In this document: one piece after another, positions 1 through 5,943 of the stretch
Layout of the letters: every line of letters starts with the position of its first letter
Numbering within the stretch: position 1 is the first letter of the stretch
NCBI GenBank assembly: GCA_030151225.1
Contig: JASLEG010000156.1
Span: forward strand, 1 to 5,943
DNA: 5,943 nt
DNA from: Burkholderia sp.
GTDB lineage: Bacteria; Pseudomonadota; Gammaproteobacteria; Burkholderiales; Burkholderiaceae
Direction: 5' to 3'
Notes under the pieces: model-generated
What the model was told of the DNA's origin: nothing
Seen by the model: only the letters and a program-made list of their open reading frames with translations
The model's database searches: none
Made by a program: the position numbers and the translations under genes

Positions 1-2413
1 GGCCGGCGAGCCGCCGCCTCCTCCGCCCCCACCGGCGGCGGAACCGCCGCCCCCGCCTCCTCCGCCCCCGCCGCGCAAGCGCCCGCTGTGGCTGAAGCTG
101 CTGATCGGCTTCGTGGGCCTGTTCGTGGGGCTCGCGATCGCCGGCGCGCTCGCGCTCGCCTATGCGCTGGTGGTCGCGTGGCCGAACATGCCCTCGCTCG
201 ACGCGCTCACCGACTATCGCCCGAAGGTGCCGCTGCGCATCTACACGTCCGATCACGTGCTGATCGGCGAATTCGGCGAGGAGCGGCGCGACATCGTGCG
301 GATCCAGGACGTGCCCGATTCGATGAAGAAGGCGATCCTCGCGATCGAGGACGCGCGCTTCTACGAGCACGGCGGCGTGGACCTGACCGGCATCGCGCGC
401 GCCGCGGTGGTGGCGCTGACCAACGGCCACGCCTCGCAGGGCGCGAGCACGATCACGATGCAGGTCGCCCGCAACTTCTTCCTGTCGAGCGAGAAGACCT
501 ACACGCGCAAGATCTACGAGATGCTGCTCGCTTACCGCATCGAGCGCGCGCTCACGAAGGATCAGATTCTCGAGGTGTACATGAATCAGATCTATCTCGG
601 CCAGCGCGCCTACGGCTTCGCGAGCGCCGCGCACGTGTACTTCGGCAAGGACCTGAAGGACCTCACGCTGGCGGAATCGGCGATGCTGGCCGGCCTGCCG
701 AAGGCGCCGTCGGCCTACAACCCGGTGGTCAATCCGAAGCGCGCCAAGGTGCGCCAGGAGTACATCCTGCAGCGCATGCTGGAGCTGAACTTCATCACGC
801 GCGACCAGTACGACGCGGCGGTCGCGCAGCCGCTCGCGGTCAAGAGCGCGACGCGCGAATACAGCGTGCACGCCGAGTACATCGCGGAAATGGTGCGTCA
901 GATGATGTACGCGCAGTACAAGGACGAAACCTACACGCGCGGCTTCAACGTGGTGACCACCGTGGATTCGGCCGATCAGACGCTCGCCTATCAGGCGCTG
1001 CGCCGCGGCCTGATGGATTACGAGCGTCGCCACGGCTATCGCGGCCCCGAGGCCTTCATCGAGCTGCCGGCCGACGCCTCGCAGCGCGAGCAGGCGATCG
1101 ACGACGCGCTGCTCGATCACCCCGACAACGGCGAGCTGATCGCGGCCGTGGTGACCGACGCCGATCCGAAGCAGGTCCAGGTCAGCTTCGTGGACGGCAG
1201 CACGGCCACCCTCGCCGGCACGAACCTGCGCTTCGCGGCCGCCTCGCTGGCCGCCAACGCGCAGCCGAACCGCAGGATCCGCCCCGGCGCGATCGTGCGC
1301 GTGGTCAAGAACGACGACGGCAGCTGGTCGATCACGCAGCTGCCGCAGATCGAGGGCGCGTTCATCTCGATCGTGCCGCAGGACGGCGCGATCCGTTCGC
1401 TGGTGGGCGGCTTCGACTTCAACAAGAACAAGTTCAACCACGTCACGCAGGCGTGGCGCCAGCCCGGTTCGAGCTTCAAGCCGTTCATCTACTCGGCCTC
1501 GCTCGAGAAGGGCCTCGGGCCGGCCACCATCGTCAACGACGGCCCGCTGTTCTTCAGCGCCGCCGAGACCGGCGGCCAGCCGTGGGAGCCGAAGAACTAC
1601 GGCGGCGGCTACGACGGCCCCGAGCCGATGCGCACCGCGCTGATGCGCTCGCAGAACCTGGTGTCGATCCGGATCCTGAACTACATCGGCACGAAGTACG
1701 CGCAGCAGTACATCACGCGCTTCGGCTTCGACGCGGAGCGCCACCCGGCCTATCTGCCGATGGCGCTCGGCGCCGGCCTCGTCACGCCGCTGCAGATGGC
1801 GGGCGCGTATTCGGTGTTCGCCAACGGCGGCTACCGCGTGAATCCGTACCTGATCGCCGAGATCACCGACGCGAACGGCAACGTGGTGGCGCGCGCGCAG
1901 CCGCTGGTGGCCGAGCGCAACGCACCGCGCGCGATCGACGCGCGCAATGCCTACGTGATGAACAGCCTGCTGCAGAGCGTGGCGCAGCGCGGCACCGGCG
2001 CCAAGACGAACCAGCTCAAGCGCACCGACATCGGCGGCAAGACCGGCACCACCAACGATTCGCGCGACGCGTGGTTCGCCGGCTTCCAGCACACGCTGGC
2101 CGCGATCGCGTGGATCGGCTACGACAATCCGCGCAGCCTCGGCGATCGCGAGACGGGCGGCGGCCTGTCGCTGCCGGTGTGGCTCGACTACATGGGCCCG
2201 TCGCTGAAGAACGTGCCGATGTACAAGGCGCCGATGCCCGACGACGTCACCACGATCGGCGGCGAGCTGTACTTCAGCGAATTCACGCCGGGCCACGGCT
2301 TCGTGTCGTCGGTGGGCGTGGCGCAGGCCTCGGCGGCGTCCGACGCGTCGATCCCGCACGTGGACGAGCAGGAGAAGCAGGACATCATGAACCTGTTCCA
2401 GGGCGGCAACTGA
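1..2413 (+). CDS. mrcA: Penicillin-binding protein 1A, bifunctional transglycosylase/transpeptidase (5' partial)
   Basis: Class A penicillin-binding protein that polymerises lipid II into glycan strands and cross-links stem peptides on the periplasmic face of the inner membrane. The reading frame is open from base 2 to the TGA at 2411-2413, giving 803 visible codons; a GTG at 113 lies inside the membrane segment and is not a credible start, so the true start is upstream of the window. In visible residue numbers: polyproline cytoplasmic tail 4-24, basic RKR, one membrane helix about 33-60, then the GT51 domain with EDARF (catalytic Glu 116, codon 347-349), GASTITMQ from 147, RKIYE from 169 and KDQILEVYMN from 186. 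An OB-like insert spans about 342-457. The transpeptidase domain carries SSFK (nucleophile Ser 490, codon 1469-1471), SQN from 550 and KTGT from 680. All catalytic motifs are intact. It converges on cyaY and ends before a strong hairpin at 2442. Codon use matches its neighbours. Family assignment is very secure. Confidence 0.96.
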   Translation, partial: AGEPPPPPPPPAAEPPPPPPPPPPRKRPLWLKLLIGFVGLFVGLAIAGALALAYALVVAWPNMPSLDALTDYRPKVPLRIYTSDHVLIGEFGEERRDIVRIQDVPDSMKKAILAIEDARFYEHGGVDLTGIARAAVVALTNGHASQGASTITMQVARNFFLSSEKTYTRKIYEMLLAYRIERALTKDQILEVYMNQIYLGQRAYGFASAAHVYFGKDLKDLTLAESAMLAGLPKAPSAYNPVVNPKRAKVRQEYILQRMLELNFITRDQYDAAVAQPLAVKSATREYSVHAEYIAEMVRQMMYAQYKDETYTRGFNVVTTVDSADQTLAYQALRRGLMDYERRHGYRGPEAFIELPADASQREQAIDDALLDHPDNGELIAAVVTDADPKQVQVSFVDGSTATLAGTNLRFAAASLAANAQPNRRIRPGAIVRVVKNDDGSWSITQLPQIEGAFISIVPQDGAIRSLVGGFDFNKNKFNHVTQAWRQPGSSFKPFIYSASLEKGLGPATIVNDGPLFFSAAETGGQPWEPKNYGGGYDGPEPMRTALMRSQNLVSIRILNYIGTKYAQQYITRFGFDAERHPAYLPMALGAGLVTPLQMAGAYSVFANGGYRVNPYLIAEITDANGNVVARAQPLVAERNAPRAIDARNAYVMNSLLQSVAQRGTGAKTNQLKRTDIGGKTGTTNDSRDAWFAGFQHTLAAIAWIGYDNPRSLGDRETGGGLSLPVWLDYMGPSLKNVPMYKAPMPDDVTTIGGELYFSEFTPGHGFVSSVGVAQASAASDASIPHVDEQEKQDIMNLFQGGN
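8..79 (+). repeat. Duplicated proline-rich module in the PBP1A N-terminal tail
   Basis: In the mrcA frame this C-rich stretch encodes Glu, eight prolines, Ala-Ala, then Glu and ten prolines, followed by Arg-Lys-Arg and the membrane helix. At DNA level the 14-base unit CCTCCTCCGCCCCC occurs at 17-30 and again at 56-69, so the tract looks like a tandem duplication of a module of about 39 bases. It lies on the cytoplasmic side of the membrane anchor. Long Pro runs are known to stall ribosomes unless EF-P is present; that this happens here is an inference. Confidence 0.8.
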
Positions 2414-2441
2414 GGCAAGCCGCGCGTTCGTCCACCAAAGC

Positions 2442-2468
2442 AAAGAGCGACCCGCGGGTCGCTCTTTT
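2442..2468. terminator. Palindromic terminator between mrcA and cyaY
   Basis: A perfect 26-base palindrome, AAAGAGCGACCC-GC-GGGTCGCTCTTT at 2442-2467, starts 28 bases after the mrcA stop and ends in a run of four T. In practice the centre opens into a small loop, leaving a stem of about 9-10 pairs. Because the two genes converge and the palindrome carries A on its left and T on its right, it can act as a Rho-independent terminator in both directions. The U-tract is short (UUUU for mrcA, UUU then GC for cyaY), so efficiency is uncertain. Confidence 0.85.
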
Positions 2469-2486
2469 CACGTGCACTGCCTCACA

Positions 2487-2813
2487 TCACGCGCTGAACG
2501 TCACCGGCTCGCCGGCCTGCTCGCTCGCGTAACGCGTGAGCGCCTCGAAGAACTCGTCGCCCGAGCGCGTGTCGCGCCATGCGCCGTCCACGTAGCGGTA
2601 ATGGAAGCCGCCCGATTTCGCGGCCGTCCAGATTTCCTTCATCGGCGGCTGCAGGTTCACGATGATCTTCGTGCCGTTCTCGAAACTCAGCGTGATCACG
2701 CTGCCATTGCGGCCCAGATCGATGTCGAGGTCGCCTTCGTTGGCCTCGTCCACACAGCGCTCGACGGCCGCCAGAACGGCCTCGGCGCGGGTCAGGTATT
2801 CGGTATCGCTCAT
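2487..2813 (-). CDS. cyaY: CyaY, bacterial frataxin, iron-sulfur cluster assembly protein
   Basis: A 108-residue protein, the usual CyaY length. Frataxin homologues bind iron and the IscS desulfurase in the cytoplasm and modulate iron-sulfur cluster assembly. The N-terminal helix is rich in Asp and Glu (D3, E5, E11, E18, D22, E23, E26, then D28, D30, D32), which forms the acidic iron- and IscS-binding ridge in this family. The central beta sheet carries the family signature N53-L-Q-P-P-M-K-E-I-W62, followed by GGFHYRY at 68-74 and W79. The ATG at 2813-2811 is preceded, six bases away, by an AGAG ribosome-binding-like sequence at 2823-2820. It is divergent from lptM-lysA with 36 bases between start codons, and convergent with mrcA. 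Nothing is truncated or missing. Proximity to lptM-lysA is probably conserved genome order rather than a shared pathway. Confidence 0.95.
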   Translation of the reverse strand: MSDTEYLTRAEAVLAAVERCVDEANEGDLDIDLGRNGSVITLSFENGTKIIVNLQPPMKEIWTAAKSGGFHYRYVDGAWRDTRSGDEFFEALTRYASEQAGEPVTFSA

Positions 2814-2849
2814 GCTAAACTCTGTCGATTCAATTGTTTAGGGACGATC
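2814..2849. promoter_or_regulatory. Compact divergent cyaY/lptM intergenic region with CTAAAC inverted repeat
   Basis: Only 36 bases separate the two start codons, and the stretch is far more AT-rich than its surroundings. CTAAAC at 2815-2820 is repeated inverted as GTTTAG at 2836-2841. Rightwards, TGC-TAAACT at 2813-2821 resembles an extended -10 element and would put a start near 2828. Leftwards, TAAACA (2840-2835 on the minus strand) resembles a -10 and also points to about 2828. No good -35 hexamer is seen for either, and any -35 would lie inside the opposite gene's coding sequence. Some promoter must be here or just inside the flanking genes; the exact elements are inferred. Confidence 0.45.
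2840..2844 (+). promoter_or_regulatory. Ribosome-binding site of lptM
   Basis: AGGGA lies five bases before the ATG at 2850. It supports 2850 over the in-frame ATG at 2868, which would leave too short a signal peptide before the lipobox cysteine. Confidence 0.6.
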
Positions 2850-3089
2850 ATGCGTGTCGTTTTCCAGATGAGCGCGATTGTAGCGGCTTTGGCGCTTGCC
2901 GGCTGCGGTCAACGTGGCGCGCTCTATCTGCCCGTCGTGCCGCCGCTGCCCCAGAAGCCGGCCCTCGAGACGCAGCCCGACGGCGCGGATGCGGCTTCCG
3001 ATGCCGACACGTCCACCGGCTCGTCCTTGCAGCTTTCGCCGGCGCTCTCGTCGCCGGCCCCGGCCTCCGCCGCCAACCCCACTCGATGA
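2850..3089 (+). CDS. lptM: LptM, small LPS-translocon maturation lipoprotein (YifL family)
   Basis: A 79-residue lipoprotein. Residues 1-18 form a signal peptide with a hydrophobic core (IVAALALAG) ending in the lipobox L-A-G-C, so Cys19 should be lipidated. Directly after it comes CGQRGALYLP, the conserved CG-x-(K/R)-G-x-LY-x-P motif of the YifL/LptM family. In E. coli this protein binds the LptD/LptE outer-membrane LPS translocon and promotes formation of its native disulfides; assigning the same role here is by homology. The remaining 50 or so residues are a low-complexity Ala/Ser/Pro/Asp tail, likely disordered and expected to vary between species. The TGA at 3087-3089 is six bases before lysA, so the two genes are almost certainly co-transcribed, as in many proteobacteria where a short lipoprotein gene precedes lysA. 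Confidence 0.88.
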   Translation: MRVVFQMSAIVAALALAGCGQRGALYLPVVPPLPQKPALETQPDGADAASDADTSTGSSLQLSPALSSPAPASAANPTR

Positions 3090-3095
3090 TTCCGG

Positions 3096-4367
3096 ATGAC
3101 TCACCCCGCATTTGATTACGCCAACGGCACGCTGCACGCCGAGGGCATCCCGGCCGACAAGCTCGCCGAGCACTTCGACACGCCGCTCTACGTCTACTCG
3201 CGCGCCGCGCTGACAGCCGCCTACCAGGCTTACGCGAAGGCCTGCGAGGGCCGCCGCGCCGCCGTGCACGTGGCCGTCAAGGCGAACAGCAATCTCGGCG
3301 TGCTGAACGTGTTCGCGCGGCTCGGCGCGGGTTTCGACATCGTGTCGGGCGGGGAGCTCGCGCGCGTGCTGGCGGCGGGCGGCAAGGCGGAAAACGTGGT
3401 GTTCTCGGGCGTGGGCAAGAGCGGCGAGGAAATGCGCGTCGCGCTCGAGGCAGGCGTGAAGTGCTTCAACGTCGAATCGATTCCCGAGCTCGACCGCCTC
3501 AACGCGGTGGCCGGTGCGCTCGGCAAGCGCGCGCCGGTGTCGCTGCGCGTGAACCCCGACGTCGATCCGAAAACCCATCCGTACATCTCCACGGGCCTGA
3601 AGGCCAACAAGTTCGGCGTGGCCTTCGCCGACGCGCGCGACACGTATCGCACCGCGGCCGGCCTCGCGCATCTCGACGTGGTGGGCATCGACTGCCACAT
3701 CGGCTCGCAGATCACCGAACTGAGCCCGTATCTCGACGCGCTCGACAAGGTGCTCGATCTGGTCGAGCAGATCGAGGCGGACGGCACGCAGATCCATCAC
3801 ATCGACATCGGCGGCGGCCTCGGCATCACCTATTCGGACGAAACCCCGCCCGAGATCGGTACCTTCGTGGCGGCGCTGTTCGAGAAGCTCGACGCGCGCG
3901 GCCATGGCCATCGCGAGGTGTATTTCGAGCCGGGCCGCTCGCTGACCGGCAACGCCGGCATTCTGCTCACCCGTGTCGAATTCCTGAAGCCGGGCGAGGA
4001 GAAGAACTTCGCGATCGTCGATGCGGCCATGAACGATCTGGCGCGCCCCGCCATGTACGAGGCCTTCCACGCGATCGTGCCGGTGCAGGAAACGAGCCCG
4101 CACGCGAGCGCCATGTACGACGTGGTGGGCCCGGTGTGCGAAAGTGGCGACTGGCTCGGCCGCGAGCGCACGCTCGCGATCGCGCCCGGCGATCTGCTCG
4201 CGATCCGCTCGGCCGGCGCCTACGGTTTCGTGATGAGCTCGAACTACAACACCCGCGCGCGTGCCGCAGAGGTGCTGGTCGACGGCGTGAACGCGTACCT
4301 GGTGCGCCCGCGCGAAACCATCCAGAGCCTGTTCGCGAACGAGGCGATCATGCCCGACGCGGAATGA
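3096..4367 (+). CDS. lysA: Diaminopimelate decarboxylase LysA
   Basis: A PLP-dependent fold-III decarboxylase of 423 residues, normal length, converting meso-2,6-diaminopimelate to L-lysine and CO2, the last step of lysine biosynthesis in the cytoplasm. The N-terminal alanine-racemase-like barrel holds the PLP lysine in VAVKANSN (Lys62), the HIGSQI motif at 201-206, the phosphate-binding glycine loop IGGGLGI at 238-244 and EPGRSL at 278-283. The C-terminal beta domain supplies CESGD at 348-352, whose Cys348 reaches into the active site of the partner subunit in family dimers, and GAYGF at 374-378. All key residues are present. The ATG at 3096 has no convincing Shine-Dalgarno sequence (TTCCGG precedes it) and sits six bases after the lptM stop, which suggests translational coupling to lptM. 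Transcription ends at the hairpin at 4401-4435. Antisense open frames over this gene are GC-driven shadows. Confidence 0.97.
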   Translation: MTHPAFDYANGTLHAEGIPADKLAEHFDTPLYVYSRAALTAAYQAYAKACEGRRAAVHVAVKANSNLGVLNVFARLGAGFDIVSGGELARVLAAGGKAENVVFSGVGKSGEEMRVALEAGVKCFNVESIPELDRLNAVAGALGKRAPVSLRVNPDVDPKTHPYISTGLKANKFGVAFADARDTYRTAAGLAHLDVVGIDCHIGSQITELSPYLDALDKVLDLVEQIEADGTQIHHIDIGGGLGITYSDETPPEIGTFVAALFEKLDARGHGHREVYFEPGRSLTGNAGILLTRVEFLKPGEEKNFAIVDAAMNDLARPAMYEAFHAIVPVQETSPHASAMYDVVGPVCESGDWLGRERTLAIAPGDLLAIRSAGAYGFVMSSNYNTRARAAEVLVDGVNAYLVRPRETIQSLFANEAIMPDAE

Positions 4368-4400
4368 CCCGACGCGCCGCCCGCGGCGCACGGTGCAACG

Positions 4401-4435
4401 AAGCGACGCCTGCCCTGCGCACGCGTCGCTTTTTT
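4401..4435 (+). terminator. Rho-independent terminator of lptM-lysA
   Basis: A nine-pair stem, AAGCGACGC (4401-4409) with GCGTCGCTT (4423-4431), encloses a 13-base loop and runs into six T residues at 4430-4435. It begins 33 bases after the lysA stop. The last T is also the final base (read on the minus strand) of the msrQ TGA stop. In the minus direction the hairpin is followed by CGTTGCACC rather than a T-run, so it should mainly terminate lysA transcripts. Confidence 0.85.
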
Positions 4436-5082
4436 CATGCCCGTACGCGCACCCGACGCGCGGCGCGCAGCATCGACGCCACGCGCCAGCCGAGCAGCGC
4501 GAGCACGATCGCGCCGTACAGCTTCGGCAGCGCGAGATCGTGCTTGCCCGCGCGCATCCACCAGAAATGCAGGATCGCGAGCACCGCGATCACGTAGATC
4601 AGCCGATGCAGCCGCTGCCAGTGGCGGCCGAGCCGACGCACCGCAGCGCGCGGCGAACTGAGCGCGAGCGGGATCAGCAGCACGAAGGCCGCGAAGCCGA
4701 CCGTGATGAACGGACGCTTCACCACGTCGTGCAGGATCGCCGGCACGTCGAACCACTTGTCGAGCCAGAAGTAGGTCAGGAAGTGCAGCGCCGCGTAGAA
4801 GAACGCGAACAGCCCGATCATGCGCCGCAGCCGGAGCAGCGCGCCGAGCCCGGTCAGGCGCCGCAGCGGCGTGACGGCCAGCGTCACGCACAGGATCACG
4901 AGCGTCCAGAGCCCCGTGGAGCGCGTGACGAATTCCACCGGGTTCGCGCCGAGCCCGCCGGTGAAGCCGAGCGCCACGAGCCGCGCGAGCGGGAACAGCC
5001 CGGCCGCGAACACCAGCGGCTTCGCGATGCGCACCCAGCGCGGCCCGGCTGGCGCCGCGGCTTGCCGAATCGATTGCCCCAC
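4435..5082 (-). CDS. msrQ: MsrQ, heme-binding membrane subunit of the MsrPQ methionine sulfoxide reductase
   Basis: A 215-residue integral membrane protein of the YedZ/ferric-reductase-like family. It carries heme b and passes electrons from the quinone pool or a cytoplasmic flavin reductase to periplasmic MsrP. Hydrophobic segments lie near residues 22-42, 57-72, 88-107, 124-141, 160-176 and 187-205, fitting the family's six-helix layout. Candidate heme ligands are His100 (ALHFLTYFW), His159 (QRLHRLIY) and His172 (AILHFWWM); the 13-residue gap between the last two fits the family pattern. The start is taken as the GTG at 5082-5080, eight bases after the msrP stop. The open frame continues far upstream inside msrP, but that part is a shadow rich in Arg and Ala. 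The TGA stop at 4437-4435 overlaps the T-tract of the lysA terminator. It is co-transcribed with msrP. Confidence 0.93.
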   Translation of the reverse strand: MGQSIRQAAAPAGPRWVRIAKPLVFAAGLFPLARLVALGFTGGLGANPVEFVTRSTGLWTLVILCVTLAVTPLRRLTGLGALLRLRRMIGLFAFFYAALHFLTYFWLDKWFDVPAILHDVVKRPFITVGFAAFVLLIPLALSSPRAAVRRLGRHWQRLHRLIYVIAVLAILHFWWMRAGKHDLALPKLYGAIVLALLGWRVASMLRAARRVRVRA

Positions 5083-5088
5083 GCGCCG

Positions 5089-5092
5089 CCCT
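5089..5092 (-). promoter_or_regulatory. Ribosome-binding site of msrQ overlapping the msrP stop codon
   Basis: On the minus strand the msrP TAG runs into GG, giving AGGG six bases before the msrQ GTG at 5082. The overlap supports the GTG as the start and implies translational coupling of the two subunits. The match to the anti-Shine-Dalgarno sequence is short. Confidence 0.5.
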
Positions 5093-5943
5093 AGAAGTTC
5101 TTGCGCAGATCCATGCCGCGATACATCGACGCGACCAGATCGCCGTAGCCGTTGAACATCAGCGTCTTGCGCTTCGGCGTGAAGAAGCCGTCCTCGCCGA
5201 TGCGCCGCTCGGTGGCCTGGCTCCAGCGCGGGTGATCCACCTCGGGGTTCACGTTCGAGTAGAAGCCGTATTCGGTCGGCGCGTAGGTGTTCCAGCTCGT
5301 CTTCGGCTGCTGCTCCACGAAGCGGATCTTCACGATCGACTTGGCGCCCTTGAAGCCGTATTTCCACGGCACCACCAGCCGCACCGGCGCACCGTTCTGG
5401 TTCGGCAGCACTTGGCCGTACACGCCCATCGTCAGCAGCGCGAGCGGGTTCATCGCCTCGTCGAGCCGCAGCCCTTCCGAATACGGCCAGTCGAGCACCG
5501 GCTCGGAGAGGCCCGGCATCTGCGACGGATCGGCGAGCGTGATGAACTGCACGTACCTGGCGCTGGCGGTGGGCTGCGCATGCCGGATCAGCTCGGCCAA
5601 CGGGATCCCGATCCACGGAATCACCATCGACCAGCCTTCCACGCAGCGATGCCGGTACACGCGCTCCTCGAGCGGCGCGAGCTTCAGCAGCGCGTCGAGG
5701 TCGTACACCTTGGCGGCCTTCACCGCGCCCTCCACGCTGACGCGCCACGGGCGCGGGCGCAGCGAGCCGGCGTTCTGCGACGGGTCGCGCTTGTCGGTGC
5801 CGAACTCGTAGAAGTTGTTGTAGGTCGTGACGTCCTGATACGGCGTGACCTTGTCGGGCGCCACGAACTTCGGATTGGTGACGGCCGCGAGCGGATGCGC
5901 GGCCGCGTCGGGCGAGCGATAGGCCGCGAACGCGGCGCCGGGC
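5091..5943 (-). CDS. msrP: MsrP, periplasmic molybdopterin methionine sulfoxide reductase catalytic subunit (5' partial)
   Basis: The catalytic subunit of MsrPQ (formerly YedY), a sulfite-oxidase-fold enzyme that uses a mononuclear Mo-molybdopterin to reduce methionine sulfoxide in periplasmic proteins. The frame is open from the right edge to the TAG at 5093-5091, 283 visible residues. The GTG at 5864 is internal: the 26 codons before it keep family-like sequence (AAYRSPDAAAHPLAAVTNPKF). The missing part should hold the twin-arginine signal peptide needed to export the folded cofactor-loaded enzyme. Visible family features are YNNFYEFGTDK, the molybdenum-ligating cysteine in YRHRCVEGWS (codon 5645-5643), WIGIPLAELI, PWKYGFKGAKSI, VDHPRWSQATER, and the C-terminal FNGYGDLVASMYRG ending LRKNF. 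No defect is seen. It is followed after eight bases by msrQ, the same order as in E. coli. Confidence 0.95.
   Translation of the reverse strand, partial: PGAAFAAYRSPDAAAHPLAAVTNPKFVAPDKVTPYQDVTTYNNFYEFGTDKRDPSQNAGSLRPRPWRVSVEGAVKAAKVYDLDALLKLAPLEERVYRHRCVEGWSMVIPWIGIPLAELIRHAQPTASARYVQFITLADPSQMPGLSEPVLDWPYSEGLRLDEAMNPLALLTMGVYGQVLPNQNGAPVRLVVPWKYGFKGAKSIVKIRFVEQQPKTSWNTYAPTEYGFYSNVNPEVDHPRWSQATERRIGEDGFFTPKRKTLMFNGYGDLVASMYRGMDLRKNF

Noticed and set aside
88..2532. An 814-codon open frame overlapping almost all of mrcA in another frame on the same strand
   Set aside because: Its product is dominated by Arg, Ala, Gly and Asp with no domain or membrane logic, while the mrcA frame carries every PBP motif. 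Long shadow frames are expected where GC at third positions is this high.
2472..2849. An upstream extension of the lptM frame through the cyaY region (205 codons in total)
   Set aside because: It would place the lipoprotein signal peptide in the middle of the protein. The ATG at 2850 has an RBS and gives a standard lipoprotein start.
2838..4391. A 517-codon antisense open frame covering lysA and lptM
   Set aside because: It is rich in His, Arg, Ala and Val, as expected for the complement of GC-biased codons, has no recognisable motif, and lies opposite an unmistakable LysA.
4393..5094. A 233-codon plus-strand frame opposite msrQ
   Set aside because: Composition is Arg/Glu/Gln/His-rich and repetitive, a typical antisense shadow of a membrane protein gene. 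The minus-strand frame matches MsrQ with its histidines and hydrophobic helices.
5083..5748. A longer N-terminal extension of msrQ (437 codons in total) running through msrP
   Set aside because: The extension overlaps the coding sequence of MsrP and has only shadow-like composition. The GTG at 5082 gives the normal MsrQ length and has an AGGG before it.
5287..5811. A 174-codon plus-strand frame opposite msrP
   Set aside because: Ser/Thr/Pro-rich shadow product without motifs, lying antisense to a conserved enzyme core including the Mo-binding cysteine.
1..5943. Search for mobile elements, CRISPR repeats, tRNA or rRNA genes, toxin-antitoxin or defence genes
   Set aside because: No long direct repeats with regular spacing, transposase motifs, cloverleaf-like segments or unassigned genes were seen. 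Every sizeable stretch is explained by a known core gene, so no undescribed system is claimed.

Overview
The window looks like ordinary chromosomal core sequence from a Burkholderia-type betaproteobacterium. The assignment rests on very high GC with strong GC bias at third codon positions, on protein sequences that read like Burkholderia homologues, and on the gene order mrcA / cyaY / lptM-lysA / msrQ-msrP. Genus level is an inference from memory of these families, since no search was run.

Layout, left to right. (1) Positions 1-2413, plus strand: the bifunctional penicillin-binding protein 1A (mrcA), with its 5' end outside the window. The visible N-terminus is a striking double polyproline tract just before the membrane anchor. 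(2) Positions 2442-2468: a perfectly palindromic terminator between convergent mrcA and cyaY. (3) Positions 2487-2813, minus strand: cyaY (bacterial frataxin). (4) Positions 2814-2849: a 36-bp divergent spacer that must serve both cyaY and the lptM-lysA pair. (5) Positions 2850-3089 and 3096-4367, plus strand: the small lipoprotein LptM and diaminopimelate decarboxylase LysA, 6 nt apart. (6) Positions 4401-4435: a hairpin plus T-tract ending lysA and touching the stop codon of convergent msrQ. (7) Positions 4435-5082 and 5091-5943, minus strand: msrQ and msrP, transcribed msrP then msrQ. The 5' end of msrP lies beyond the right edge.

Functionally this is mostly cell-envelope maintenance. LysA makes lysine from meso-DAP, which is also the peptidoglycan cross-linking residue. 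PBP1A polymerises and cross-links peptidoglycan. LptM helps mature the LPS translocon. MsrPQ repairs oxidised methionines in periplasmic proteins using electrons from the inner membrane. CyaY acts separately, in iron-sulfur cluster assembly. I found no mobile element, CRISPR array, tRNA or rRNA, and no candidate for an undescribed system. The most notable local features are the polyproline module in PBP1A, the very compact cyaY/lptM divergent spacer and the tight gene ends. No intergenic stretch exceeds 300 bases.
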